Counted from the stretch's first letter, positions 1-8,545 are shown. The stretch: 12,188 nt of DNA from Acanthaster planci (GCF_001949145.1 NW_019091362.1:864405-876592); one strand, 5' to 3'. Made by a program: numbers and translations. Notes: a model not told the origin generated them from the letters alone.

Positions 1-2084
1 AAGGGTATGAATGTGCAAGAAATGGTATGCTGTACATTACATGTATGATGTTAACATTTCATTCTGAATATGAAACAACCTCCACTGTTTGATAAGGCAA
101 AGATTCACGAGGAAGACATGAACATGCAAATTCTGGGCACTGATTTCTAAACAGATAATATGGGTGCTGGACAGACACTAAGGCAAATGGATATACACGT
201 AGGAGGCATGACTGAGGAAATTTATGTTTTAGGAAGACAGTGTTGTAGAGGTTTATGATTAATAAGAAGCGTAATGGATACTAAGCTGAACTGAAAGGAC
301 ATTGTAACTTTCACCAAAGAGGGTATTGGTTTGAGGTGCATGAATAGGGTGAAGGAAACGAATTCAAAAGTCCCTGACCAACACTTTAATGGGCACAGGC
401 AAGGAAGTATTTTAGATGCACATTTTGTGCAACCTTACACTTTCTTCAATGTATGAAAAAAGCTTGGCGTCATTTTGGTGTTGAGTATATTCAAAAGTGC
501 AATTTTTTCACATTTAAAACTGTGCGTGGTTTTCTTGACAACAAAAGCCGCTTCTGTTGTGATGTCAATTAGGTACAGTTACTACTCAATTTATTGGTTT
601 TGTGTTCAATTCGTGAAACGAAATGTTGCTCACTGGGAATGTATTTCAGAAATGGATGCTCACTGGCTTGTTGTCATACACAAGCAACAATGAATAAACA
701 AGAAATGAAAATTTAGAACTGCAAAAGAAAAGCAATTCAGCCACATCTGTGAATCAATCAATGCAACATTGAGATTTCCTCCCTGGAATGACATTACAGT
801 TCTGCTCATGATTATGGAAATCACATGAAACTTATACAAAAAAGGCACCAAAATGCCATTTGAAATAACAAAACAAATGCTTGGATCGCTGTCCCAAAAT
901 AACATACAGTGTATGTAAAACACAACCAATTGTGACGTAATTAACAACACTATGCTAAGTACGGTAGGGTATACATGTATAATGGTGCAAGTGTGTTGAT
1001 GAAACACACACCAAGGACAAGTGTGTATGATCACTGCTGTGTATTCCGTACATGTAGTATGAGAAAACACCTATATGAACATACACATGACACACGCACA
1101 CCTACACGTATGAAGGATGCGGATGGCATCTCAACTATGCATGCATAATGCAAATCGGGTCAGTGCAGAATCTACATGAACGTTTGGTACCAACAATTTT
1201 GCAGAAAGGTCGGTTCATACTCGGTGCGAAAGCAAACACGAACGAGTGATGTCGTGATCTAATATTCGAGTTGCAAATTTGTAAAAGTTGAACACATTTT
1301 TTGCAAATTTTTTGTGACGTCAAATTTGCTTCATTTTTGCATTTACCTGAAGTATGAACTGGCCTGAACTGGCTAACTGAACCGCAGATTTGGTTTAATA
1401 ACACTGTCAAATGCATATACATGCACAGGAAGAGACATACAAGTACATGTCTGTGTAATGTCCAGTGAACAGAGAGCCTGTTGTCCAAAAACTGACTTAT
1501 GTTTCCACGACAACAGTTGCCTTTATTCCATTTTTGACATTTTGCTAAAAAGACAACCACACAGCAATGCCGATCAATTCAAATATAAAAAACCTGTGTG
1601 AAAATTATGTGTGGGCAAGATATGTGGACACTTTGAATGGTACCATCATAAACACCCCAATCAGGTAAACTGACCTTTATTAATAATTACTACAAGTATT
1701 ATTAGGTCCCACTGATGGTCTTACATGTAGGCCACCACTGCCATTAGCCTGAACACTGGAGAAATAATAGCCTGGTAACTGACTAGACACAGTAATCAGC
1801 GCAGGACTCAATGGGTATACACCATATCCAAGGCTTTTAAACAGAGCTTCCTTTCCATGGATAATTTGTGGGATTTAAGAAAAAAGGAACAAATGGGACA
1901 ACACAGAAAACCACAGTTTGAGATGATGCTGAATATGTCTGTATGGTAGTTTTGAATCCACAGACTTATTTACAATGAAATGTGAAAGGTACATGTAAAT
2001 GCCCTAACAAGGTGTCACCATTAAAATTCCATATTTTTACTATCTGATGTTTAATGTGGGTTATTTAATAGCAACAGTGTATTT
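1..2084. other. Non-coding stretch, no gene supported
   Basis: This AT-rich, CpG-poor stretch has about a dozen CpG in the first kilobase. Minus-strand open frames of 136 codons (660-1070) and 141 codons (1135-1560) lie here. Their composition simply translates AT-rich and TACATGTA-type DNA, and they show no domain, no supporting splice sites and no promoter, so I do not call them genes. A perfect 12-bp palindrome TATGCATGCATA sits at 1136-1147. This could be intron or 3' flank of the minus-strand gene whose first exons are at 5090-6313, or intergenic DNA. Confidence 0.6.
1315..1322. promoter_or_regulatory. Perfect CRE octamer TGACGTCA
   Basis: TGACGTCA is the full palindromic cAMP-response element bound by CREB/ATF bZIP factors. 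It sits between two copies of a TTGCAAATTT/CAAATTTG-type AT-rich word. No transcription start is identifiable nearby, so function is unproven and a chance match is possible. Confidence 0.3.
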
Positions 2085-2305
2085 GGGTAATTCCAGAATA
2101 AGGGGTCAAAAAGTGTGACTTTTCGTGTCTAACCTTTGTTATTTGAGATGGAAATATCACCGGAATTGATTTCAAACTAATTTTTGATTTCAAACTAAAT
2201 TTGTTTGGCAGGCAATTTGCATTAATTCACCTCTCAATTAGAAAATGTGTTCTGAACTTACAATATTATATAAAAAAAATGGACCCCTAATTTCTGGAAT
2301 TACCC
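2085..2305. mobile_element. MITE-like non-autonomous DNA element with terminal inverted repeats
   Basis: The left end (2085-2107) begins GGGTAATTCCAGAA and ends AGGGGTC. The right end (2282-2305), read on the minus strand, begins GGGTAATTCCAGAA and also ends AGGGGTC. The arms agree at about 22 of 24 aligned positions, with one gap and one mismatch. The 221-bp unit has an AT-rich interior with no coding capacity, the usual form of a miniature inverted-repeat element mobilised by a transposase encoded elsewhere. Inside it, a 15-bp word TTGATTTCAAACTAA is repeated at 2166-2180 and 2184-2198 (18-bp period). One further base (T2084/A2306) extends the terminal match. Flanks are TATT and TTCG, so no clear target-site duplication is visible and the superfamily cannot be assigned. 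It could also be a solo hairpin-forming repeat. Confidence 0.5.
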
Positions 2306-2624
2306 ATTCGCTGCTGTCTGTATTTTTAAATTGTTCTGTATCGTGATGTGTATTCTTTATTGCAATGCCAAATAAAAAAATACTAATAACAATAACTATG
2401 AGTAAAGTATGTACTGGTACCGGGACATGTCACATAAAAAGGCACTCACTATTACAACTGGATGCAATGCTCATTTGAAACTGTTTCCAAACAAAAGTAG
2501 ATGTAATTTGTTTGCACAATTAAAGGCCCTTGCTACCATATGTGGGGTGCATGGTTCCAGTGTGCACATCGCATCTTTGCTCTATCGGTCAGTGATAGTT
2601 GCTGTCTCAAGACGTTCACTCTTG
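2306..2624. other. Non-coding stretch with a possible plus-strand poly(A) signal
   Basis: CTTTATTGCAATGCC runs into AATAAA at 2371-2376 and an A-rich run, which resembles the 3' end of a transcript or retroposed copy on the plus strand. No matching gene is visible upstream. A 76-codon plus frame (2409-2639) and a 46-codon minus frame overlap each other downstream of this. Neither has recognisable protein features. Confidence 0.3.
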
Positions 2625-2647
2625 TATGACGTCTATTGACGTCAATA
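2625..2647. promoter_or_regulatory. Double CRE: TATGACGTC followed by palindrome TATTGACGTCAATA
   Basis: Positions 2634-2647 form a perfect 14-bp palindrome, TATTGACGTCAATA, around the TGACGTCA core. A second TGACGTC lies directly upstream at 2627-2633. Paired CRE/ATF sites 11 bp apart (about one helical turn) are typical of bZIP-controlled enhancers or promoters. No start site is evident in the adjacent DNA, so whether this acts as an enhancer, a promoter element or not at all is open. Confidence 0.35.
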
Positions 2648-3400
2648 TATTTAGCGAAGAGGAATAATACCTCCTACATGTAGCTCTGAACGGAGGATAT
2701 TTCCAAAAGACATATATGAGAACTTGCACAGCAGAACATGCAGCCCATAATACGTAAGCTCCAAGCCACTGTCATATTTCACGTTCAATATTTATGTGTA
2801 GCTGGAATTACTTCAGCCATAACATAAACAGTACGAATGGGTTTTTGATGGATTTAAAATTTTGAGTCACAGGGCCATTGGTGAAAAATAATACGGTACT
2901 GACGTCGTGGTTAATTTCTTTTCAAGAGAGTTGATAAATCAATATTTTAGAGCAACTTGGCCAGGTCTGATAATTAGATGTAATGAAGGTCAAGGTCATT
3001 GAATAAATCAATAACAGCCTTCTTAATTGAAGAGGGCTTCAAACACGTAAATCCTGCAGAGATGTTACTACATGTTTCTTAGCATCATCTTTCCAGTGAA
3101 CTAAATGAGACTACATGTTTACAGCAGTGAGATATGTTTGCACAATTTAAAATGCAGAGTGAGGCCAAATATGAAAACAAAAGGAAAAGCAGAACAAGGC
3201 AATGAATGCAAACAACTGAATGCCAAGCCACGATTAAGTTCAGCTGCAAACCAGTGATTGGACAAATATATAGATGAGTGGTCTTGTTGACCAGCCAATG
3301 ATTGGCCAGTGAGCCAATTAACTACTATGGAACCCTATAGTGCCTCCACTTGCTGGAGGAAATTACTGTGCTTGGCTTGCAGCTAACAGGCTAGTTGTTT
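2648..3400. other. Non-coding stretch with inverted CCAAT pair
   Basis: I see no exon with usable splice sites. At 3294-3306 two CCAAT boxes face each other (GCCAAT-G-ATTGGC), and CCAAT or ATTGG words recur at 3256-3261 and 3313-3318. A small perfect hairpin, CCTCCA/TGGAGG with a 5-nt loop, lies at 3343-3359 just before the tandem array. A 15-mer AATTTTGAGTCACAG (2858-2872, contains the AP-1 word TGAGTCA) recurs at 4392-4406. Confidence 0.4.
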
Positions 3401-3820
3401 GGCTGGCCTGCTCTGGTTAGCTTGTTAGTTGTAAGAGGCCACTTTGCCATCTGGCTAGGTGAGTGACAGGCCAGTCTGCCTGCTTGCCCACTGTTGTCAG
3501 CCTGTTACTATAGTATCGAAAGAGGCCACTTTGCCACTGGCTAGGCGAGTGACAGGCCAGTCTGGCTGCTGGCCTGCTGTTGTAAGACTCTTAGTAGTAA
3601 GGAAAGAGGCCACTTTACCATCTGGCTAGTTGAGTGACAGGCCAACAGTCTGGCTGCCGGCCTGTTAGTAGTAAGGAAAGAGGCCACTTTGCCACTGGCT
3701 AGGCGAGTGACAGGCCAGTCTGGCTGCTGGCCTGCTGTTGTAAGCCTGTTAGTAGTAAGGAAAGAGGCAACTTTGCCATTGGGCTAGTGTATGACAGGCC
3801 AGTCTGGCTGTTGGCGCGCT
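3401..3820. repeat. Five-copy ~84-bp tandem repeat (minisatellite) with internal hairpin
   Basis: Units start with AGAGGCCACTTTGCCA at 3434, 3521, 3605, 3679 and 3763, giving periods of 87, 84, 74 and 84 bp. A partial unit precedes them from 3401 and the last decays near 3820. Copies 2 and 4 differ at only two positions in 84. Copies 1 and 3 share a variant (CATCTGGCTAG followed by TTGAGTG or GTGAGTG), so the array looks like a duplicated two-unit block plus a fifth copy. Copy 3 has lost about 10 bp. Each good unit contains CAGGCCAG, an 8-nt loop and CTGGCCTG, a perfect hairpin (3553-3576 and 3711-3734). There is no unique spacer between units, so it is not CRISPR. It probably lies in an intron or 3' flank of the minus-strand gene. 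Confidence 0.9.
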
Positions 3821-3837
3821 AGTCTGTCACCCAATAG

Positions 3838-3860
3838 TTGAGTTTACATGTAGAACTCAA
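3838..3860. repeat. Short inverted repeat with TACATGTA in its loop
   Basis: TTGAGTT (3838-3844) and AACTCAA (3854-3860) are perfect 7-bp complementary arms around TACATGTAG. The loop is itself the dispersed palindrome of this window. It lies just beyond the tandem array. A role is unknown. Confidence 0.5.
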
Positions 3861-4284
3861 GAAGCTTGCTACCCATCAGTTAATGGCTGAGTCAGTCGAT
3901 AATCCCACTCGTCTGCTTAGCCACTTGACATACAGGTTAAATAAGTCATTTCGATACATGTACCTGCAAGTTAACCGACCACTTGATATACTGCATTTGA
4001 ATCCTCAATCAGCTTCTTAACCAATGATTCAAAATGTAATTTTGATCAGCGAGTCACCTTTTCTATTGTATATTCTGGCAGCCAACAAACCACTGGGTCA
4101 ACTAGCCTGTCTGCCTGCCTACGAACCAATCAAAGAACAGGACCACCAGCAGAGACCTACACAACAAGATTAATCACAACCAAACCAGCCAACAGAGCCC
4201 CGAAGAAATTATACCAGTGAGGCAAAACGAAACCATGGAAAAACATCTAAATTACTTCTTCTTCTTCCTTCAACAATTACACAC
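3861..4284. other. Non-coding stretch, no gene supported
   Basis: No exon with consistent acceptor, donor and open frame was found on either strand. A 60-codon plus frame across 3838-4020 has no recognisable features. Words resembling pieces of the adjacent array (GCCTGTCTGCCTGCC near 4106) suggest old, decayed repeat material. A CTT run lies at 4252-4264. Confidence 0.4.
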
Positions 4285-4344
4285 TTCAAAGGACGTGCCA
4301 AATCAGCTGAGAGCTGAGATTTTGATTTTCCATTTTCCTCTGTC
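4285..4344 (-). CDS. Weak candidate internal exon of the minus-strand gene
   Basis: On the minus strand, GTGATTTTAG is followed by a 60-nt segment ending TTTGAA before GTGTGT. One frame stays open and reads TEENGKSKSQ, then LSADLARPLK. The acceptor is good; the donor (GTGTGT) is weak. This frame needs the previous exon to leave two bases, which neither the 5090-5182 exon nor the 4636-4693 candidate does directly. It is listed only because of acceptor quality and hydrophilic, protein-like composition. Chance is quite possible, since open stretches this short are expected many times per strand. Confidence 0.13.
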
Positions 4345-4635
4345 CTAAAATCACATTCACAAAACTGGATTATTTCAAATTGATGTAAAGGAATTTTGAG
4401 TCACAGTTCCATGGCCATCTGAGATTGACCTGCATGCACACAAGGACAAAGACTGGCAGTGTTCAAGGTCATGCCTAACAGTCAAATGGACAATTACATG
4501 TACATCAAAAATTCACGATTCAATCATGACAAGTGGGACTCCATACAGAGGTGCATCTTTGGTTCATTAACATACACCGTAAATCCACAGCCATTGCAAA
4601 GCATGCCATTGAAAGCACTAAATGTATATATCTAC

Positions 4636-4693
4636 CGGTATCATTCAATTCAAGTTTTCTTCTAATAACTGTGACAAGCCTTGGAAAATTTTC
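4636..4693 (-). CDS. Weak candidate third exon of the minus-strand gene
   Basis: The minus strand shows GGGTTGCAG, then 58 nt, then GTAGAT. Entered in phase 0, as the 5090-5182 exon requires, it reads ENFPRLVTVIRRKLELNDT and leaves one base of the next codon. A TTTTTAACT word about 25 nt before the AG could be a branch point. The pyrimidine tract is poor. Phase fit and sequence make this the best continuation I see, but no protein family is recognised and the call is tentative. Confidence 0.17.
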
Positions 4694-5089
4694 CTGCAAC
4701 CCAATTTTTCCAGTTAAAAATTTCACATGTATACCACTTTCTGAACAATAAAATTGCCAAAGAATGATTTCGTTCAGAGATTAAAGTTTAACAAGATGGT
4801 TGCATCTTATGAAACTAAATGGTTTGCTGTTCATCCAACGATTTCAAATCACCACAATGAAAATAAGTATTACTGAGGTCAAACACATCCAACCCTGAAC
4901 TGAATCAACATCCCAACAATTCATGAACACTATTACTCAGCCTCCAATGAAAATTATCCTCTGCTTAGTTGCTATGATAAAACTATACTCTAGCCACAGC
5001 CCTCCTTGAAAATTCCAACGAGGGAACAAAACATGAAATAAATCTCGTTGCTTCCATCTGTTCGCGCAAATCAATGTCTGGTTAACTAC
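4694..5089 (-). other. Probable intron downstream of candidate exon 2
   Basis: If the 5090-5182 exon is real, the intron begins with GTAGTTAACC at 5089. The frame reads on past the donor on the minus strand to a stop near 4937, which is why a 79-codon frame appears here. The read-through part shows no recognisable protein feature. A 21-nt segment near 4868-4898 has both AG and GT edges but is too short to support. Confidence 0.3.
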
Positions 5090-5182
5090 CTGAGCTGTCT
5101 TATCCCTGTCGGAAATCCATAATTTCTGGCCAGTGTCAGCTGTTTGAGTGGACAAGCTCAAGCCTACATCAATCACAGCAAA
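5090..5182 (-). CDS. Candidate internal exon (exon 2) of an unrecognised minus-strand gene
   Basis: The minus strand reads TATTGATTACAG, then a 93-nt exon, then GTAGTTAACC. The exon is exactly 31 codons, in phase 0 at both ends. It is open only in that frame: the other two frames stop within the first four to five codons. It reads FAVIDVGLSLSTQT, then ADTGQKLWISDRDKTAQ. The last codon CAG plus GTAG is a good donor. Exon 1 at 6239-6313 also ends in phase 0, so the two join without a frame conflict. The sequence has mixed composition, unlike translated repeats. No domain, signal peptide or membrane segment is visible, and I do not recognise the protein. The main alternative is a chance pseudo-exon. 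Confidence 0.42.
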
Positions 5183-6238
5183 CTGTAATCAATACAACAT
5201 CATAAGGTCGGAAGCTGTATCGATTCCCATCCTCTTAAGCTGCGCAAACCTACCAATTAATAAATATGTACAAGAAATTTGGAAGATGTTGAACCCACAT
5301 AATTCCTGCACTGGTATCTTGCAAAAACAAACACCAAATGTTAGCAAGAAATCTATACATTTGCTGGCATGACAACTTTGATTTTACATGTATTGAAAAA
5401 GATTTTAAATTTTATTTAGTTTCATTGAATTTCAGTAAATTTGATGTTTGTCACATCAAATCTGTAAAAAAAACACACATGGAGCAAATTTACTAGTATT
5501 CAAATCTGCTATTTCTCCAAAATGAGAAAAATAATATTGAAACAGCTTAGTGTGAACAAGTCTTATTTCTGCAATAAGTAATGGATTTATTGTGAAACCA
5601 TGTACATGTAGTTCGAAATCTCATTGAAAATTTCTGTAGTTCTGAGAAGAACAGCTGGTAATTTGATATTTTGGGCAGTGTAATCTACCAGTTGTCAGGA
5701 GAAGGCATGTATCACCAGTTCAAAAGAAAAGCCCTTTTTAAGAAAAGCTGGCAAATGGAACTTCTGAAACACATGCTGACGTTAATAGGTAGAAGCATTT
5801 TTCAAAGTTGAAACTGTGAAGAAGTACACCAAAATATTATCACAAAATAAAATTGTCTTTGCTGTTTAACAAGTAATTTCATTTTTCCAAGCTAAGAACC
5901 TGGCTAGAAGCTGCCCTTTGAACCTTCTGACACCAATCAATTTCAACACTAACTCAAACATCTAGAAAATTTAACGTGCACCACGGAGCATAAGAGTTGC
6001 AAAATGAAGATAGAAAATGCTTCTTACAGGTCTGAACAAGTATCACAAGATCTTCATCCAGTATGTACCTTCCAGCATTAAGGACAATTCACTGACGTGG
6101 TGGTTTTATGTTAGTGTCAACTACAGTAGTTCATCTATTTACATGTCTACAATGCCATACACAAACTGCCTAAAACAAGAGGGTCAAATCTTTCCAACTA
6201 AGAATACCTATGAGGGATTACAACCGATCCAATCCTAC
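5183..6238 (-). other. Probable first intron (1056 nt) of the minus-strand gene
   Basis: The stretch starts on the minus strand with GTAGGATTGG at 6238 and ends with TTGATTACAG at 5183. It is AT-rich and CpG-poor, unlike the flanking first exon. Two TACATGTA copies (5385, 5603) lie inside. Possible acceptors near 5650 and 5820 were tested; what follows stops at once in the needed phase, so I see no extra exon between exons 1 and 2. Confidence 0.38.
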
Positions 6239-6313
6239 CTCGATTTGCTTAGTCGAAGTGACTTTCGGCGGTTGCTCCTTGCCATCCTCCCGGTTAACCG
6301 AGGCTGCAAACAT
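6239..6313 (-). CDS. Candidate first coding exon (start of an unrecognised gene)
   Basis: The minus-strand ATG is at 6313-6311, with G at -3. An in-frame TGA lies 12 nt upstream (6325-6323), so this is the first possible start of the frame. It encodes 25 codons beginning MFAASVNRED and ending TSTKQIE, then the donor GAG|GTAGGA, in phase 0. The exon lies in a patch with about 15 CpG in 175 bp, against roughly one per 80 bp in the first kilobase. That is what a 5' exon near a promoter looks like in a CpG-depleted invertebrate genome. The peptide is hydrophilic, with no signal peptide, so a cytosolic or nuclear product is more likely than a secreted one. Family unknown. The plus-strand frame across 6017-6361 is its shadow. 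Confidence 0.45.
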
Positions 6314-6400
6314 CGCGAGCGGTCACTCCTAAATCCCGCGACAGCACAAAAAATGCAATGAGCGAGCCCCCACGACCACCTGAGAACACGCTAAATTATA
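6314..6400 (-). promoter_or_regulatory. CpG-rich 5' UTR / proximal promoter region
   Basis: This is the continuation of the CpG patch upstream of the candidate ATG. It contains TCGCGG, GCTCGCGATG context and GTCGTGG words on the minus strand. No TATA box is seen at a sensible distance, which fits a CpG-type, TATA-less promoter. The transcription start cannot be placed from sequence alone. Confidence 0.3.
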
Positions 6401-7324
6401 CAGAGCCCCATCGCTTCCTGCTATACCAACACCACACAAAGGTCTACAGACCACTGGCCTGGAAGTTCACAAGACCACTTAACGCTTGATCACTGAAAGT
6501 CGTTAGCCATCAACGATCTCCCCCCCCCATCTTACAGCAAGTGCTTCTTTTCACACCACAGGGGCTCTGCTGATTAAGCAGATGGATGGATCTCTCTTTT
6601 CTGCTTGCCCCACTGGTACCTAGGTCTAACCACGGCTACCCCAAGCTAAGCAGGTGGGGACTTAATTGGCAGCGTTAATTAATTGTCAGTTGCTCAGGGA
6701 CCATCACGTCATTAGAATGGTTTGTGCTTACGCACTTGCAATCAGAGCACTAGAAAGAGTACACTAATGTGTATACTGGTACCTTCATGTATGTCGGTGA
6801 TGTGTGGATCGAAGACACTGTTTCAATTGATAAACTTGCGAGCATGGCTGTCACAAAATGGTGAAAATAGTAAGTTCGATTCTTTGGGGATTCCAGTTGA
6901 TTTACATGCAAGTAGGATCTAGAAGCACCTGATATATAGGTACGACACCAATATTCTTGGAGCAAACTTGGGATTTGTTGAATTTTAAACAATCAAATTT
7001 CTACCCCATCCCCCCCCAAAAATTAACAGTTCGGAAAATTTCAGCTTGACCTTCACTTGTAACAACTGAACCCAGTGACAAAACTAGCAAAAAAATGTCC
7101 TTTGAAAACTGCATGAATCGGTATTACATGTGGAGTAGTAAAACGTCTAATGAACATGCCGCATGACAGCTGGATACATGATACAGTACATCCAATGTGT
7201 TATAAAGTACATGTACATCACTGAAATCTACATGTAGCTGGTCCAGGTAAACATGACAAATTTTTAAATGATACAGAAAAAAGCACTGAAGGACTTTCCT
7301 CTACCCTACAAAAATGAACACTCC
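6401..7324. other. Upstream flank of the minus-strand gene; no gene supported
   Basis: This stretch contains C runs at 6520-6528 (nine C) and 7010-7017 (eight C), a GTTAATTAATTG palindromic word near 6674, and no convincing exon. Frames of 66 codons (+, 6722-6922) and 80 codons (-, 6750-6992) overlap each other and have no domain signature. A tRNA B-box-like GTTCGATTC at 6874-6882 lacks an A box and a cloverleaf. Confidence 0.45.
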
Positions 7325-7344
7325 ACCGGTACCTGCGTACCGGT
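7325..7344. repeat. Perfect 8-bp inverted repeat ACCGGTAC/GTACCGGT
   Basis: ACCGGTAC (7325-7332), loop CTGC, GTACCGGT (7337-7344). Each arm contains a GGTACC/ACCGGT-type palindrome, so the site can pair as a hairpin or within each arm. Related words occur at 2416-2423 (GGTACCGG) and 4633-4640 (TACCGGTA). Function unknown. Confidence 0.7.
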
Positions 7345-7366
7345 AATTTGGAAAGTGCCACTCTCT

Positions 7367-7384
7367 GGTAACCATGGTAACCAT
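7367..7384. repeat. Tandem 9-mer GGTAACCAT x2
   Basis: Two exact head-to-tail copies of GGTAACCAT. They lie 23 bp after the ACCGGTAC hairpin and may belong to the same small structured cluster. Confidence 0.7.
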
Positions 7385-7936
7385 ATACAAAATTTACAGA
7401 CTGCTAGTACTTGAGAGCAAGAGCAATATGAGCCCTCTGCCTTGACAGGGTGAAGCTGAAAGGTATTACTAATGACCACATGAGACGCATGTGTAGCAAG
7501 CTAAATAGATACAGGACAAAGGTGTTTGTGCAATGAGTTCAGGGCACAGCCTCTCGTACCAGCAAGCAGCCAATCCAGTGCAGGCTACCAATTGTCCAAT
7601 CACAGATTACCAACTGGAGGTCCAGGCTAGACTTACATGTACATGGGCCCAGCCAAGAGGAAAGTGCCACGAGATGAGAATTTGGGCTGATCCATCTGAC
7701 ATTTTCAAACCACCCACTGGCTGAATTAATATGGCCTTAAATTTTAATCTGTCTCATATAATTTTAATCACACCAGATGGCCTTTAAAGCATTCAGCAGC
7801 ACACGTACTGGTGCATGGAGCTCACTTTCAATGCTTTTTTTTCACAGGCAAGTGTGACAGCCCAAAACGTGGCTAGTGAAAACAAGGCAGAAACACACAT
7901 ACACACTCCCACCCAAGTGTGTATTTGCCTGCAACT
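7385..7936. other. Non-coding stretch, no gene supported
   Basis: A somewhat GC-richer segment (7500-7720) includes a 63-codon plus frame (7533-7724) without recognisable motifs. An acceptor-donor pair that would make it an exon is not seen. It may be decayed repeat DNA. The rest is AT-rich. Confidence 0.35.
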
Positions 7937-8027
7937 GGGGACCCCCTATTGTTCCTCTTTTGTTTGTACGGGGACCCTCTGCCAATCACGGACCTTATTG
8001 TCCTCTATTGTTCAGGGTCCCCTATTG
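7937..8027. repeat. Cluster of GGGGACCC / GGGTCCCC and ATTGTTC words
   Basis: GGGGACCC occurs at 7937-7944 and 7970-7977, and its exact complement GGGTCCCC at 8015-8022. CCTATTGTTC or CTATTGTTC follows or precedes them at 7945, 8004 and (as CCTATTGA) 8021. The words recur at uneven spacing and in both orientations, so this is not a simple tandem repeat. The first and last copies could pair into a long hairpin. Origin unknown. Confidence 0.55.
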
Positions 8028-8455
8028 AATGCATAAACAAATTCAGGTACACCCAGGATGACACAAATGGCACCGTGACAATGGACAGATACAGTTGAAT
8101 TTCAGATTAGAGAACTACTCTGCGCTGAATTCTGAACAAATTTTTATGATACTGTCTCCTGTCTATTTTCTTAGCTATAAATTGAAACCATCTGTGTTAT
8201 GTAATGGTTTTATTCCCGGTATTACATCCAGATATATGATTATCAAAACTACACGTCCATGGACCTAAAACAGCTAAGCATTATCCTTGGAATCCTCTTC
8301 CAACCCTCAAAAGTCACACATTTTTATTTCTTTTTGCAAACAACTCAAACAAAATTAATCAAAATAATAAAAAGTAATAACTGGATAAATTTTATACACC
8401 AATTCCAGAGTTTTATTTTGACTATGCATGTACGTGAACTGTATTACATGAATGT
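8028..8455. other. AT-rich non-coding stretch
   Basis: No exon is supported. The 71-codon plus frame (8259-8474) translates T- and A-rich DNA and runs into the tandem duplication that follows. Confidence 0.45.
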
Positions 8456-8545
8456 CTGCTGTCCACAATCGTAGCATCTATGCTTACAGGTGGCATCCCA
8501 CTGCTGCCCACAATCGCAGCATCTATGCTTACAGGTGGCATCCCA
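8456..8545. repeat. 45-bp tandem duplication, two copies
   Basis: Copy 1 is 8456-8500 and copy 2 is 8501-8545. They begin CTGCTG(T/C)CCACAATCG and end GGTGGCATCCCA. Only two positions differ (T/C at unit positions 7 and 17), so the duplication is recent. The unit is exactly 15 codons long, but no reading frame around it looks genuine. Confidence 0.92.

Noticed and set aside
660-1560. Two minus-strand open frames of 136 and 141 codons
   Set aside because: Lengths of this order are expected occasionally by chance in 12 kb on six frames. They read through AT-rich, TACATGTA-type sequence and show no domain, acceptor/donor pair or promoter.
3434-3820. Regular direct repeats as a possible CRISPR array
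   Set aside because: The repeats are contiguous with no unique spacers, the unit is ~84 bp, and the surroundings are eukaryotic. It is a minisatellite.
2858-4406. Shared 15-mer AATTTTGAGTCACAG (AP-1 word) at 2858 and 4392
   Set aside because: One shared 15-mer in 12 kb of AT-rich DNA is near chance expectation, and similarity does not extend into the flanks.
5600-5830. Possible acceptors near 5650 and 5820 on the minus strand within intron 1
   Set aside because: The sequence after each AG hits a stop within a few codons in the phase required by exon 1, and no donor follows.
6874-6882. GTTCGATTC resembling a tRNA or SINE B box
   Set aside because: There is no A box at the right distance and no pairing arms, so it is not a tRNA gene or a recognisable tRNA-derived SINE.
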